Below are positions 8,969 through 25,500 of a stretch of DNA of 64,000 nucleotides, in pieces; within the stretch, counting starts at the first letter, position 1, and the number at the start of each line of letters is the position of its first letter. Source of the DNA: Pseudothauera rhizosphaerae. GTDB lineage: Bacteria; Pseudomonadota; Gammaproteobacteria; Burkholderiales; Rhodocyclaceae. The DNA is taken from the NCBI RefSeq assembly GCF_004801305.1, contig NZ_SSOD01000022.1, positions 1 through 64,000 on the forward strand, written 5' to 3'. The notes beneath the pieces are model-generated. The model did no database searches. It was given only the letters and a program-made list of their open reading frames with translations, and had not been told where the DNA came from. The translations under genes and the position numbers were made by a program.

Positions 8969-9655
8969 ATGAAGATTCTCTCCATCGAAACCTCCTGCGA
9001 GCACGGCAGCATTGCGCTGCTCGCCGACGATGCCGTGCTTGAGCACGCCTTGCACGGGCATGCCAACCATTCCGCGCATCTGCTACCCGAAGTTCGTGCC
9101 CTGCTCGCCGAAGCAGGCATGGTGCTGGCCGACCTGGACGCGGTCGCCTTTGGCAGCGGACCGGGCGCCTTCACCGGCCTGCGCCTCGCCTGCGCGGCTG
9201 CGCAGGGCTTGGCGCTCGGCGCCGGGCTGGGTGTGGTGCCGGTCTGCAGTCTCGCGGCCTTGGCGCTGCAAGGCGAGGGCGAGCGGATTTTCGCTGCCAC
9301 GGACGCGCGCATGAACGAAATCTATTTCGCCGCCTTCCTGCGCACCGCCGACGGGCTCGAGACCGTGCTGGCGCCGCACTGCGCGTCGGCCGAAGTACTG
9401 AGACTGCCTGTCGGCGAATGGTTTGCGCTGGGCTCGGCATTTGCCGCCTACCCCGAACTGGGCGAGCGCTTTGCCGGGCGGCTGCACGGCCTGAAAGGCG
9501 ATGCGGTGCCGCGGGCGGGCGAAGTCGCGCGGCTGGCCGCGGTCGAGGTGCGCCGCGGCGCGCTGGTCGCACCCGAACTGGCGGCGCCGCTCTACGTGCG
9601 CGACAAGGTCGCGCTGACGACGGCGGAGCGCCTGGCGCGCGGGGGGCGGGCATGA
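8969..9655 (+). CDS. tsaB: tRNA threonylcarbamoyladenosine biosynthesis protein TsaB
   Basis: A 228-residue ASKHA-fold protein with MKILSIETSCEHGSIAL at the start, HANHSAHLLPEVRALLAEAG, and the family block AVAFGSGPGAFTGLRLACAAAQGLALG (about residues 55-82). TsaB is the non-catalytic partner of TsaD in forming t6A37 on ANN-decoding tRNAs. The product length matches the family. Its stop overlaps the start of rimI (ATGA), the common tsaB-rimI pairing. Confidence 0.96.
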   Translation: MKILSIETSCEHGSIALLADDAVLEHALHGHANHSAHLLPEVRALLAEAGMVLADLDAVAFGSGPGAFTGLRLACAAAQGLALGAGLGVVPVCSLAALALQGEGERIFAATDARMNEIYFAAFLRTADGLETVLAPHCASAEVLRLPVGEWFALGSAFAAYPELGERFAGRLHGLKGDAVPRAGEVARLAAVEVRRGALVAPELAAPLYVRDKVALTTAERLARGGRA

Positions 9656-10137
9656 CTGCGACTGCTTCCCTGCCCGTTTCCCGTGCCGCCGCCGGCGCGT
9701 TGAGCTACGTCCCCATGTCCGAGGCCGACCTGGAATGGGTGACCGCCAACGAGGCCGAACTGCACCCTTACCCATGGACGCGCGGCAACTTCGCGGACTC
9801 GCTTGGTGCCGGCTACAGCGCCTGGATACAGTCCGACGGCGGCCACCCCTGCGGCTATGCGGTGGTGCTGTCGGTGCTGGACGAGGCGCATCTGCTCAAC
9901 ATCAGCGTTGCGCGCGGGGCGCAGGGCAGGGGACTGGGCGGGGCGTTGCTCGACTTCCTGTGCGCGCGGGCGCGCGCGAGCGGGGCCACGCAGTTCTTCC
10001 TCGAAGTCCGGCCTTCCAACCAGCCGGCGCTCGCCCTGTATCGGCGCACCGGTTTCGAGCCGATCGGGCGGCGCAAGGGCTATTACCCGGCACCGGGCGG
10101 GCGCGAGGACGCCATCGTGATGAGGCTGCCGCTGTGA
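9652..10137 (+). CDS. rimI: Ribosomal protein S18-alanine N-acetyltransferase RimI
   Basis: A 161-residue GNAT protein. It shows the RimI features NEAELHPYPWTRGNFADSL, acetyl-CoA loop GAQGRGLGGALLDFLC (motif Q/RxxGxG/A) and the C-terminal FFLEVRPSNQPALALYRRTGFEPIGRRKGYYP signature. RimI acetylates the N-terminal alanine of ribosomal protein S18. The ATG overlaps the tsaB stop and its own stop overlaps the next start, so three genes are translationally chained. Confidence 0.95.
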   Translation: MTATASLPVSRAAAGALSYVPMSEADLEWVTANEAELHPYPWTRGNFADSLGAGYSAWIQSDGGHPCGYAVVLSVLDEAHLLNISVARGAQGRGLGGALLDFLCARARASGATQFFLEVRPSNQPALALYRRTGFEPIGRRKGYYPAPGGREDAIVMRLPL

Positions 10138-11006
10138 CGGCGTTCCCGCACCGCGAATCCGTGCTGCGCGAGCTCGGCCTCGGGCCGATCTGGAGGCTGC
10201 GCAGCCGGGACACCGCGGAAAGCGGAGCCGGGAAGGCGGCGGCACCGCAGACCGGGCACGCGATGCCGGCCGAAGCGCAGGTCGAAACGCCAGCGGAGCG
10301 CCCGCCCGTACCCGTTGCGAAGCCGCCCGCGCCACCGCTTGCACAACCTGCACTGCCCAGGCCGGCCGTGCCGCAAACGGCACGAACGGCCGCACCGGCA
10401 GCGGCCGATCCGGCCCGCAGTGCGCACATCGCCGGGCTGGACTGGGATGAACTGGAAGCGGAAATCCGCGCCTGCAAGGCCTGCCGGCTGTGCGAGAAGC
10501 GCCGCCAGGCCGTGCCGGGCGTGGGCGACCGCCAGGCGCGCTGGCTGTTCGTCGGCGAAGGCCCGGGGGCCGAAGAGGATCAGCGCGGCGAACCTTTCGT
10601 CGGCGCCGCCGGCCGCCTGCTGGACAACATGCTCGCAGCGTTGGGGCTCAAACGCGGGGAAGGCGTCTACATCGCCAACGCGGTGAAGTGCCGCCCGCCC
10701 CACAACCGCACCCCGGAAGCGGACGAGATCGCCACCTGCCTGCCGTTCCTGGAACGCCAGATCGCCCTGATCCAGCCGCAGCTCATCGTCGTGCTCGGCC
10801 GTCCGGCCGCGCAGGCGCTGCTCGGCACCGAAACGGGCATCGGCGCGGCGCGGGGCAAGCGCTTCGACTACCGCGGCATTCCGCTGGTGGTGACCTACCA
10901 CCCGGCCTATCTGCTGCGCAACCAGGCGGACAAGGCCAAGGCGTGGGAAGACCTGTGCTTCGCGCGGCGGCGGCTGGCGGAGAGCGGAAGCAGCGGGCAG
11001 GGCTGA
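10134..11006 (+). CDS. Uracil-DNA glycosylase, family 4 (Fe-S type)
   Basis: A 290-residue protein whose C-terminal 200 residues form a family 4 UDG: motif GEGPGAEEDQRGEPFVGAAG, later HPAYLLRN, and four cysteines in the expected pattern (CKACRLC near residue 115, then VKC...TC 16 residues apart) for a [4Fe-4S] cluster. It removes uracil from DNA. The N-terminal 100 residues are Ala/Pro-rich and low complexity. Start is GTG 10134, overlapping the rimI stop as GTGA; no better in-frame start fits the overlap pattern. Confidence 0.93.
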   Translation: MTAFPHRESVLRELGLGPIWRLRSRDTAESGAGKAAAPQTGHAMPAEAQVETPAERPPVPVAKPPAPPLAQPALPRPAVPQTARTAAPAAADPARSAHIAGLDWDELEAEIRACKACRLCEKRRQAVPGVGDRQARWLFVGEGPGAEEDQRGEPFVGAAGRLLDNMLAALGLKRGEGVYIANAVKCRPPHNRTPEADEIATCLPFLERQIALIQPQLIVVLGRPAAQALLGTETGIGAARGKRFDYRGIPLVVTYHPAYLLRNQADKAKAWEDLCFARRRLAESGSSGQG

Positions 11007-11021
11007 GGAGCACCCGGCCGG

Positions 11022-12272
11022 TCAGTGCACGCGGTCTTCCAGCAGCGCAACCGCATCGAATTCGCGCTGGTTCTGCTCGTGGCGCATCCACACCAGCCAC
11101 ATGGTGCCGGCCACGAACAGGCCGAACAGCACGATCACCACCTTGATCGACACCCCGGTCATGATCAGCAGGGCGTAGAGCCCGGTCATCACCAGGATGG
11201 ACAGGTTCTCGTTGAAGTTCTGCACCGCGATGGAGTGCCCGGCGCCCATCAGGATGTGGCCGCGATGCTGCAGCAGCGCATTCATCGGCACCACGAAGAA
11301 GCCCGCCAGCATGCCGACGATCACCATCAGCACCATTGCCACGGTCGCATGCGTGACCACGGTCATCAGGATGACCGCCAGGCCCATGGCGATGCCGAGC
11401 GGAATCACCTGTACCGAGCGGCGCAGCGTGATCATGCGCGCGGCGACGACGGAGCCCGCGGCGATGCCGATGGCCACCACGCCCTGCAGCAGCGAAGCCT
11501 GGGACAGATTGAAGCCCAGGTTGTGCTCGGCCCACTTGATGACGATGAACTGCAGCGTTGCGCCCGCGCCCCAGAACAACGTGGTGACCGCCAGTGAGAT
11601 CTGGCCCAGCCTGTCCCGCCACAGCAGTTTCAGGCAGTGGTTGAAGTCGTGCAGCAGGTAGATGGGGTTGCTCTTCAGCGGCTTGTGGTCCACCCCGGTA
11701 TCGGGGATGTAGACGTTGAACAGCGCAGCCAGCAGATAGAGCAGGCCGACGATGGGCACGGTGGCTTTCAGTGCCGTATCGATGCCGGGCAGGTCGAGCG
11801 CCACCAGCCAGGCGGCCACGCCGGGGTGGATCAGGGTGCCGCCGATGACCGTGCCGAGGATGATCGCGCCCACGGTGAGGCCTTCGATCCAGCCGTTGGC
11901 AACGACCAGCAGGCGGTGGGGGAGATATTCGGTGAGGATGCCGTACTTGGCCGGCGAGTAGGCTGCAGCCCCGAGGCCGACGACCGCGTAGGCGAACAGC
12001 GGGTGGGTGCCGAGAAAGAGCATCAGGCAGCCGCCGATCTTGATCGTGTTGCTGATCAGCATGACCCGCCACTTGGGCATGGAATCGGCGAAAGCGCCGA
12101 CGAAGGCGGCCAGGGCGACGTAGGAGACGGTGAAGAAGAGCTTCAGCAGCGGCTCGTACTCGGCCGGCGCGGCCATGTCCCGCAGCAGGGCAATCGCAAT
12201 GATGAGCAGGGCATTGTCGGCCAGCGCAGAGAAGAACTGCGCCGCCATGATGATGTAGAAGCCGAGCGGCAT
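11022..12272 (-). CDS. lplT: Lysophospholipid transporter LplT-like MFS protein
   Basis: The 416-residue protein has 12 predicted membrane segments. The opening MPLGFYIIMAAQFFSALADNALLI and the motifs VGLGAAAYSPAKYGILTEYLPH and LVVANGWIEGLTVGAIILGT are typical of LplT, which flips lysophospholipids across the inner membrane for re-acylation. E. coli lplT is next to aas; no acyltransferase gene is adjacent here. The gene is convergent with the UDG gene (15-bp gap) and divergent from a LysR gene. Confidence 0.9.
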   Translation of the reverse strand: MPLGFYIIMAAQFFSALADNALLIIAIALLRDMAAPAEYEPLLKLFFTVSYVALAAFVGAFADSMPKWRVMLISNTIKIGGCLMLFLGTHPLFAYAVVGLGAAAYSPAKYGILTEYLPHRLLVVANGWIEGLTVGAIILGTVIGGTLIHPGVAAWLVALDLPGIDTALKATVPIVGLLYLLAALFNVYIPDTGVDHKPLKSNPIYLLHDFNHCLKLLWRDRLGQISLAVTTLFWGAGATLQFIVIKWAEHNLGFNLSQASLLQGVVAIGIAAGSVVAARMITLRRSVQVIPLGIAMGLAVILMTVVTHATVAMVLMVIVGMLAGFFVVPMNALLQHRGHILMGAGHSIAVQNFNENLSILVMTGLYALLIMTGVSIKVVIVLFGLFVAGTMWLVWMRHEQNQREFDAVALLEDRVH

Positions 12273-12427
12273 CGATTGCTGTCGCTGTGGTGATCGTCCG
12301 AGGAAGGCCGGTTTATATCACGAAGCCGTAACGCGCGTTACGAGTTGGAACAACATTTGACCAAACGGGACTGGCGGGTTGTCGATACATGTTGTAATAG
12401 TGCTCATAAATCATCTTTATCCAAATC

Positions 12428-13348
12428 ATGGCAGATCGCAGACTCCAGGTGTTCCACGCGGTGGCCAAGCACGGCTCCTTCACCCGTGCGGCCGAGCACC
12501 TGTTCATGACCCAGCCCGCCGTTACCTTCCAGATCAAGCAATTGGAGGAGCACTTCAACACCCGCCTGCTCGACCGCGGCCACGGCCGGGTGGGCCTGAC
12601 GCCGGCCGGCGAGATCGTCTTCGCCTACGCCGAACGCATTCTGGGCCTGAGCGACGAGCTGGAGGCGAGGGTGTCGGAGCTCACCGACGAGCTGTCCGGC
12701 TACCTGAACATCGGCACCAGCACCACCATCGCGGCCTACTGGCTGCCGCACCTGCTCGAAGGCTTCAAGCGCCGCTACCCGCGGGTGATCCCGCGCGTGG
12801 TGGTGGGCAACTCGCAGCTTACCGAAGACCGCGTCGCGGCGCGCGACCTGGACGTGGGGCTGATCGAGATCGTCACCGACCAGCCGGGCGTGGAGCGCCG
12901 CAGCGCCGCGCGCGACGAACTGCTGGTAATCTGTCATCCGGGGCACCCGCTGGCGCGCGCCAAGAAGCTGACCGCGCAGGAACTGGTCGGCCACGCCTTC
13001 ATCACTCGCGACCCGGGCAACGCCATCCATGTGCTGGCCGAGCAGTTCTTCCAGGCCGCGGGCATCGGCATCGAGGAAATGAGCGTGTGCGCCGAACTCG
13101 GCAGCCTGGCCAGTGTGAAGCATCTGGCCGCCGAGGGCCTGGGCTTCGCCATCGCCTCCAGCGCCGCCATCCAGCGCGACATCCGCGAGGGCCGGCTGGC
13201 GGCGATTCCCCTCGATCCGCCGCTCTATACTCCGCTGGAAGTCATCCTGCCGCGGGACAAGTTCCGCTCGCGGCTGATCACCACCTTTGCCGACTACGCC
13301 ACCGCCGAATTCGCGCACATGGCCACCGCACTGCTCAAGGCTCTGTAA
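12428..13348 (+). CDS. LysR-family transcriptional regulator
   Basis: A 306-residue LTTR. The N-terminal winged HTH (residues about 4-65) contains FHAVAKHGSFTRAAEHLFMTQPAVTFQIKQLEEHF, and the effector-binding domain follows (about 90-295). It is divergent from the lplT-like gene (155-bp gap) and overlaps radA by one base at its 3' end. Ligand and targets are not evident; the opening RLQVFHAVAKHGSFTRAAE is shared by CbbR/CysB-like betaproteobacterial regulators, but I cannot place it more finely. Confidence 0.92.
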   Translation: MADRRLQVFHAVAKHGSFTRAAEHLFMTQPAVTFQIKQLEEHFNTRLLDRGHGRVGLTPAGEIVFAYAERILGLSDELEARVSELTDELSGYLNIGTSTTIAAYWLPHLLEGFKRRYPRVIPRVVVGNSQLTEDRVAARDLDVGLIEIVTDQPGVERRSAARDELLVICHPGHPLARAKKLTAQELVGHAFITRDPGNAIHVLAEQFFQAAGIGIEEMSVCAELGSLASVKHLAAEGLGFAIASSAAIQRDIREGRLAAIPLDPPLYTPLEVILPRDKFRSRLITTFADYATAEFAHMATALLKAL

Positions 13349-14721
13349 TGGCCAAGACGAAGACCGCCTACATCTGCACCGAATGCGGTGCGCAAAGCCT
13401 GCGCTGGCAGGGCCAATGCCCGCAATGCAGCGCCTGGAACACGCTGGTGGAATCGGTGGTGGAGCAGGGCGGGGCGGCTGGCGGGCGCTTCGCCGCGCTG
13501 GCCGGCACCACCAGCCGCCTGCAGCCCCTGGCCGAACTGGAAGCGCGCGAAACACCGCGCGTGCCCACCGGCATCGAGGAGTTCGACCGCGTGCTGGGCG
13601 GCGGGCTGGTGCCGGGCGGGGTGGTGCTGATCGGCGGCGACCCCGGCATCGGCAAGTCCACGCTGCTGCTGCAAGCCCTGTCGGGCCTGGCCCCGGTTCA
13701 GCCTGCCGTGTACGTCAGCGGCGAGGAATCGGACGAGCAGGTGGCCTTGCGTGCCCAGCGCCTGCAACTGGAATCCTCGCCACTGCAACTGCTCGCCGAG
13801 ATCAACCTGGAGCGCATCCTCGCCACGCTGCGCGAGGCCAAGCCGAGGATCGTGGTCATCGACTCGATCCAGACCGTGTATTCGGAAGCCCTGCAGTCGG
13901 CGCCCGGATCGGTGGCTCAGGTGCGCGAGTGTGCCGCCCAGCTCACGCGCTACGCCAAGCAAAGCGGCACCACGCTGATCGTGGTCGGCCACGTCACCAA
14001 GGACGGGACGCTGGCCGGCCCGCGCGTGCTGGAGCACATCGTCGACACCGTGCTGTACTTCGAAGGCGACACCCATTCCAGTTTCCGCCTCGTGCGTGCG
14101 TTCAAGAACCGCTTCGGCGCGGTGAACGAACTGGGGGTGTTCGCCATGACCGACCGGGGGCTGAAAGGGGTGAACAATCCGTCGGCCATTTTCCTGTCGC
14201 AGCACGCACAGCAAGTGTCCGGCAGTTGCGTGCTCGTCACTCAGGAAGGCACCCGGCCGTTGCTGGTGGAAGTACAGGCCCTGGTGGACAGCGCCCACAG
14301 CCCCAATCCACGGCGCCTGTCCGTGGGCCTGGAGCAGAATCGCCTGGCCATGCTGCTCGCCGTCGCCCACCGGCACGCCGGTGTGGCCTGTTTCGACCAG
14401 GACGTGTTCGTCAACGCGGTCGGCGGCGTGAAGATATCCGAACCCGCCGCCGACCTGGCGGTGCTGCTCGCCATCGTTTCCTCCCTGCGCAGCCGGCCGC
14501 TGCCGCGCGAACTGGCCGTGTTCGGCGAAGTAGGGCTCGCCGGCGAGATCCGCCCCGCGCCCCGCGGCCAGGAGCGCCTCAAGGAGGCCGCCAAGCTGGG
14601 CTTTTCGGTGGCCATCATCCCCAAGGCCAACGCGCCGAAGCAGACCGTTTCCGGCATGCGCGTCATCGCCGTGGACCGCATCGAGGAAGCCCTGGACCGG
14701 GTGCGCGAACTGGAAGGCTGA
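13348..14721 (+). CDS. radA: DNA repair protein RadA
   Basis: The 457-residue protein has an N-terminal zinc finger (CTECG...CPQC), RecA-like core with Walker A GGDPGIGKSTLLLQ (about residues 96-110), the RadA-specific KNRFGAVNELGVF motif, and a C-terminal Lon-protease-like domain (GGVKISEPAADLAVLLAIVSS, FGEVGLAGEIRP). RadA promotes branch migration in recombination. ATG 13348 shares one base with the LysR stop. Length matches E. coli RadA (460). Confidence 0.97.
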   Translation: MAKTKTAYICTECGAQSLRWQGQCPQCSAWNTLVESVVEQGGAAGGRFAALAGTTSRLQPLAELEARETPRVPTGIEEFDRVLGGGLVPGGVVLIGGDPGIGKSTLLLQALSGLAPVQPAVYVSGEESDEQVALRAQRLQLESSPLQLLAEINLERILATLREAKPRIVVIDSIQTVYSEALQSAPGSVAQVRECAAQLTRYAKQSGTTLIVVGHVTKDGTLAGPRVLEHIVDTVLYFEGDTHSSFRLVRAFKNRFGAVNELGVFAMTDRGLKGVNNPSAIFLSQHAQQVSGSCVLVTQEGTRPLLVEVQALVDSAHSPNPRRLSVGLEQNRLAMLLAVAHRHAGVACFDQDVFVNAVGGVKISEPAADLAVLLAIVSSLRSRPLPRELAVFGEVGLAGEIRPAPRGQERLKEAAKLGFSVAIIPKANAPKQTVSGMRVIAVDRIEEALDRVRELEG

Positions 14722-14806
14722 TCGATGGCCCCGGTTGGCGGGGCATTCCATGCTCCATGACGAACGCAACGGTGCTATCGTTGCCGAGTCCATGCCGGAG
14801 ACATGA

Positions 14807-15199
14807 ATGAAACGCCTGATCCCTCTGCTGACAGCAATCCTGGCGACCGCTGCCGATGCCCAGGTCTACAAGTGCAAGATCGAAGAGCGCACGGTTTACC
14901 AGGAGATGCCTTGCGAGCGCCCGGAGCAGTCGCATCGGATCGAGGAGCGCATGACGGTGGTCGAACCGTACCCTCAACGCGCCGCCCGTCCGCCATCTCG
15001 CACGGCAGCGGCCCCTCAGGCGGAAACGGCCGCGCCTGTTGCCGACAGCGAACATCCATCCTGCCAGCCATTGCGCGACCGCATCAGAAGCATCGATGTG
15101 AGCGCACGCCATCGTTCGACGCAGCGCCTCAAGGAGCAGCGCTGGGCAACCAAGCAGAAGCTTGCCGAACTGGGCTGCTCGGAGATGGGTCCGCGCTGA
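14807..15199 (+). CDS. Exported DUF4124-like protein
   Basis: A 130-residue protein with a signal peptide (MKRLIPLLTAILATAADA, cleavage about residue 18). It is followed by QVYKCKIEERTVYQEMPC, the pattern of DUF4124 domains (exported, K-C-x-D/E-x-x-G/R-x-T/V-x-Y-Q). The middle is Pro/Ala-rich, and the C-terminal helix RLKEQRWATKQKLAELGC carries a last cysteine. Function unknown. A reasonable AGxAG-type ribosome site precedes the ATG. Confidence 0.75.
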   Translation: MKRLIPLLTAILATAADAQVYKCKIEERTVYQEMPCERPEQSHRIEERMTVVEPYPQRAARPPSRTAAAPQAETAAPVADSEHPSCQPLRDRIRSIDVSARHRSTQRLKEQRWATKQKLAELGCSEMGPR

Positions 15200-15325
15200 A
15201 GGAGGATATCCATACCGTACAGTGCGGCTCAAAGTTTACATAATACAAATTATGGCGATTACGGAGATCGCCGCGGTGACGATCATCACCGGAAACCAGT
15301 CAGCGTTCGCTCGTTCTTCGCTGGC

Positions 15326-16063
15326 TCAAGCTTTGCACAGGTGCTCGAGCACACAGCGCACGCGGATCATCGCTTCCTGCAGCACCAGCTCGATGCTGTC
15401 GAACTGGATGGCGTGTTCGCTGGCTGAGCGCCCGGCCGCGTAGTTGGCAACGACGCTAAGGGCCGCGTACGGCAGTTCCAGTTCGCGCGCTAGCGCCGCT
15501 TCCGGCATGCCGGTCATGCCGACCAGGTCGGCGCCGTCGCGCTCCAGGCGGTTGATCTCGGCGGCGGTCTCCAGGCGCGGGCCCTGGGTGGCGGCATAGA
15601 CGCCGCCGTCGAAGACATGCTCCCCGGCCGCGGCCGCCGCGGCGAGCAGGCGCTGGCGCAGCTTGGCGTCGTAGGGTTCGGTGAAATCGATGTGGCGCAC
15701 GGATTCTTCGGCGCCTTCGAAGAAGGTGGACTTGCGGCCCCAGGTGTAGTCGATGATCTGGTGCGGGATGACCAGCGTTCCGGGGGCGAAATCCGTGCGG
15801 ATGCCGCCCACCGAGGCCACGGACACCACTGCGGATGCCTTGACCTGCTTGAGCGCCCACAGGTTGGCGCGGTAATTGACCTGGTGTGGCGGAATGGTGT
15901 GCCCGTAGCCGTGGCGCGCCAGGAAAACCACGGGCGTGCAGCTCAGTTCACCGAAGGTCAGCGCACCGGACGGCTCGCCATAAGGGGTGCGGACGACCTC
16001 CCGGTGGGTGATCTCCAGGGTGGACAACTGGGTGAGCCCGCTGCCGCCGATGATTGCCAGCAT
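15326..16063 (-). CDS. S-methyl-5'-thioinosine phosphorylase (MTAP/PNP family)
   Basis: A 245-residue nucleoside phosphorylase. It opens [18 protein letters not shown] and has [43 protein letters not shown] and [42 protein letters not shown]. The block around [12 protein letters not shown] plus GMTGMPEA matches the Pseudomonas methylthioinosine phosphorylase group more than classical MTAP, so it probably acts on deaminated methylthioadenosine in the methionine salvage route. ATG 16063 has a GGAGAAAGG ribosome site. Confidence 0.88.
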   Translation of the reverse strand: MLAIIGGSGLTQLSTLEITHREVVRTPYGEPSGALTFGELSCTPVVFLARHGYGHTIPPHQVNYRANLWALKQVKASAVVSVASVGGIRTDFAPGTLVIPHQIIDYTWGRKSTFFEGAEESVRHIDFTEPYDAKLRQRLLAAAAAAGEHVFDGGVYAATQGPRLETAAEINRLERDGADLVGMTGMPEAALARELELPYAALSVVANYAAGRSASEHAIQFDSIELVLQEAMIRVRCVLEHLCKA

Positions 16064-16224
16064 TTTCCGCCTTTCTCCGTTGCAAAGCCGCGCCGATTCT
16101 AGCACGCGGCCGAGCGCCTTCCCGGACGCCCACGGTGGCGGCCGCCCTGCTCCGCAGATTCCGATGCTGCGCCGCCGCAGGGCGTGTTAGAATCCGCGCC
16201 TTTTCAAAGACTTCCGCCCCATCC

Positions 16225-18042
<1,818 letters not shown>

Positions 18043-18061
18043 GCGCCCTGCTCCATCGCAG

Positions 18062-18092
18062 AAAAATGGCGTCCCGCGGGACGCCATTTTTT
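18062..18092. terminator. Bidirectional intrinsic terminator after typA
   Basis: A 14-bp stem (AAAAATGGCGTCCC / GGGACGCCATTTTT) with a 2-base turn, followed by T's. It lies between convergent typA (+) and galU (-). Confidence 0.92.
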
Positions 18093-18111
18093 CGCCACTA
18101 CCACTCGGAAT

Positions 18112-22504
<4,393 letters not shown>

Positions 22505-22574
22505 ATGTCTTCCTGTCCGGGAGGTCGCCCGGGCGGCGCCCTCCTTCTACCTCATTCGGCGTCGTTCGCCTGTT

Positions 22575-25500
22575 TCAGGCTGTGACGGTCTCCGCCAGCC
22601 GCAGCGCTTCCTCGATATCCACTTCCACCACCCGCGAAGCGCCCTGTTCCTGCATGGTCACGCCCACGAGCTGCTGCGCGATCTCCATCGTGATCTTGCT
22701 GTGGGTGATGAAGATGAACTGCGTCTGGGATGACATGCGTTTCACCATGCGGCCGTATCGCTCGGTGTTGGTATCGTCCAACGGGGCATCCACCTCGTCA
22801 AGCATGCAGAATGGCGCCGGATTGAGCTGGAACATGGAGAACACCAGCGCGATCGCGGTGAGCGCCTTCTCCCCGCCGGAAAGCAGGTGGATGGAGCTGT
22901 TCTTCTTGCCCGGCGGCTGGGCCACGATCTGGATGCCGGCATCGAGGATCTCCTCGCCGGTCAGATCCAGCCGCGCCTGGCCGCCGCCGAAAAGCTGCGG
23001 GAACAGCGTGCCGAAATGCCCGTTGACGGTGTCGTAGGTGGCCTGCAGTTGCTCGCGGGTTTCCCGGTCGATGCGGCGGATGGCGTCTTCCAGGGTTTCG
23101 ATGGCCTGGTTGAGGTCATCGGACTGGGCGTCGAGATACCCCTTGCGCTCTTCCGCGCTCTTGAGTTCGTCCAGCGCCGCGAGGTTGACCGCGCCCAGTT
23201 CCGCGATCTCCCGCGCCAACCGGCCCACTTCGCGCTGCAGCGAGGTTTCGCGCAGATCATCCGTGAGCAGGGGCGCGAGCGCCGCCTCGTCGGCATCGGC
23301 CTCCCGCAGGCGTTCGTCGAACTGGGCGGTGGCCAGTTCCGCGGCCTGCACCGCCAGGCGCAGCTCCGCAACCTTCTCGCGTATCGGCGCACTTTCCTGC
23401 TCGGTGCGTAGGCGCATCTCCTCGAGCTGCTTGAGCTGGGCCGCGGCCTGCTCCAGTGCGTCGCGGCGGGCGGCGAGCGCGGCCTCGCGGCTGGCGCGCA
23501 GGGCCAGCGCTTCCTGCAGCGCGTCGCGGCTGCGGGCGGTGTCGGTGGCTTCCAGTTCCTGGCGCCGGGCGTCGTGCTCGGCGCGGATGCGTTCGAGCTG
23601 TTCGGCGGCCAGTTGCAGGTTGCGCGCGATGTCCTCCAGCTTGCCGGCGCATTCCCGTTCGGAGAAGCGCGCTTCCTGCAGTTCGCGGGCGGTGGCCTGT
23701 TCCAGCGCGCGGGTGTTGCGCAGGGTCTGGTCGCGTTCTTCCAGCACTTCCGCGGCGGCGTCCAGGCGCTGGTGCTGCAGTTCGGCCAGTTCCGCGGCGC
23801 GGCCGTATTCCAGGTCGGCGCGGGCCAGATGCTCCCGTTCGGTTTCCTCCTGGCGGGCGAGGTCGGCCAGGTCGCGGTCGATCTGCTGACGGCGTTCCAG
23901 CGCGCGGCTGCGGGCCTGGGTGAGCTTGAGCAGTTCCACCTGCTCGCCGTGGGCCTGGTTCTGCAGCGCCTGGATGTCGCGCCGCAGGGCGTTGGCGCGT
24001 TCCTGCAGTTCGTGGGCGCGGGCTTCGGCCGCCAGCAGCGCGTCGTGGGCGGCGCGGCTCTCGTCTTCCAGCGCCTGCTGCTCGGCGGCCAGGGTGTCGA
24101 TCTCGCGCTGGCGCTCCATGACGCCATGGGTGCGATCGTCCGGCGTGTAATGGGCGAGGCTGTGGCGGGTGAGCAACTGGCCCGTTCGCGACACCAGGGA
24201 AACGCCCTCGCCCAGTTCGGCGTGGTGCGGCAGCCAGTCGTGCAGGCTGTCGACGGCGTAGACGCCGTGCAGCCAACTGTGCAGCGCATCCTTCAAGGCC
24301 GGATCGAGCACCTCGATGCGTTCGATGAGCGGCGCGCTGCCGGCCGGAGCGGCCGTTGCAGGCTGCGGAGTTGCGGCAACTGCGCCGAACACCAGCGCCA
24401 GCGAGGCCGGCGGCGGCTGGTCCAGCAGCGCGCGGGCGGCGTTGTCGGCGGCAAGGAGTGCGGCCAGGCGTTCGCGTAGCACCGCCTCCACCGCCGGCTC
24501 CCAGCCCTGGGCCACGCGCAGGCCGCGCCACAAGGGGGTGAGTTCCGTGAGGCCATGGCGGCGCAGCCAGTCGCCCAGTTCGCCCTGGGACTGCACGCGG
24601 GCCTGCAACTGCACCAGGGCGTCGCGTCGCGCGCGCAGTTCGGTGAGGCCGCGCTGGGTCTGGCGCTCGTGGTCCAGGGCGGCCTTGAGCGTGGCCTGGG
24701 CGTCGGGCTGGGCAGCCTGCAGGCCCTGCAGTTCCTGCTGTTGTGCCTCCAGCGCCTGCTGCAGGGTTTCGGCGCGGGCCTCCCGCTCGGCCAGCGCGGT
24801 TTCGTCCGGCCCCTGGATCGCCGCGCCCTCCTCCTCCAGGCGCACGCGGCGCTGGGTCAGCGCCTCCAGCGCCCGGCTGGCACCGGCACGGTTGGCCTCC
24901 TGCACGCGCAACTGCTGCTCGGTCTGGGCCAGTTCCCGGCGAGCGGACGACACGGTGGCGTCGGCGGCCTGGCGGGCGGATTCGGCTTCCGGCAGTCGCT
25001 CAGCAATCTCGGCATGGCGGGCTTCGGCCTGCTCGGCGCGGATGGCGGCGTTTTCCTGCAACTCGGCCCAACGCTCGCGCTCTTCGGCCAGCGTCCCGCG
25101 GCGGGCCTGCCAGTGCTGTTCGTCGGTTTCGAGCTGGGCGATGCGCGCTTCCAGGCGCTGGCGGGCGTCGCCCAGGTGTTGCAGTTCGGCTTCCAGCCGG
25201 CTGACTTCGGCGGAGGCCGAAAACAGGTCGCCCTGGGCCTGATGCACGATCTCGGAAGCTTCGAAATGCGCTTCCCGTGCGGCCTCCACGGCGGATTCCA
25301 GTTCCTGCAGGCGGGCACTGTCGGACTCGATGCGGCGCGTGGCGTCGGCAAGCGTTTCCCGCAGGCGGCCCTGCTCGGCGCGCGCCTCGTTGCGCTTCAG
25401 CAGCCACAGCAGTTGCTGGCGCTCCACGTGGGCGGCGTTGAGCGCGCGGTAGCGCTCGGCCACCTCGGCCTGGGTGCGCAGGCGCTCGATGCGCTCGCCC

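Noticed and set aside
14722-14806. Short GCCCC/GGGGC hairpin after radA as a terminator
   Set aside because: Only 5-6 bp and no T-run; too weak to list as a terminator.
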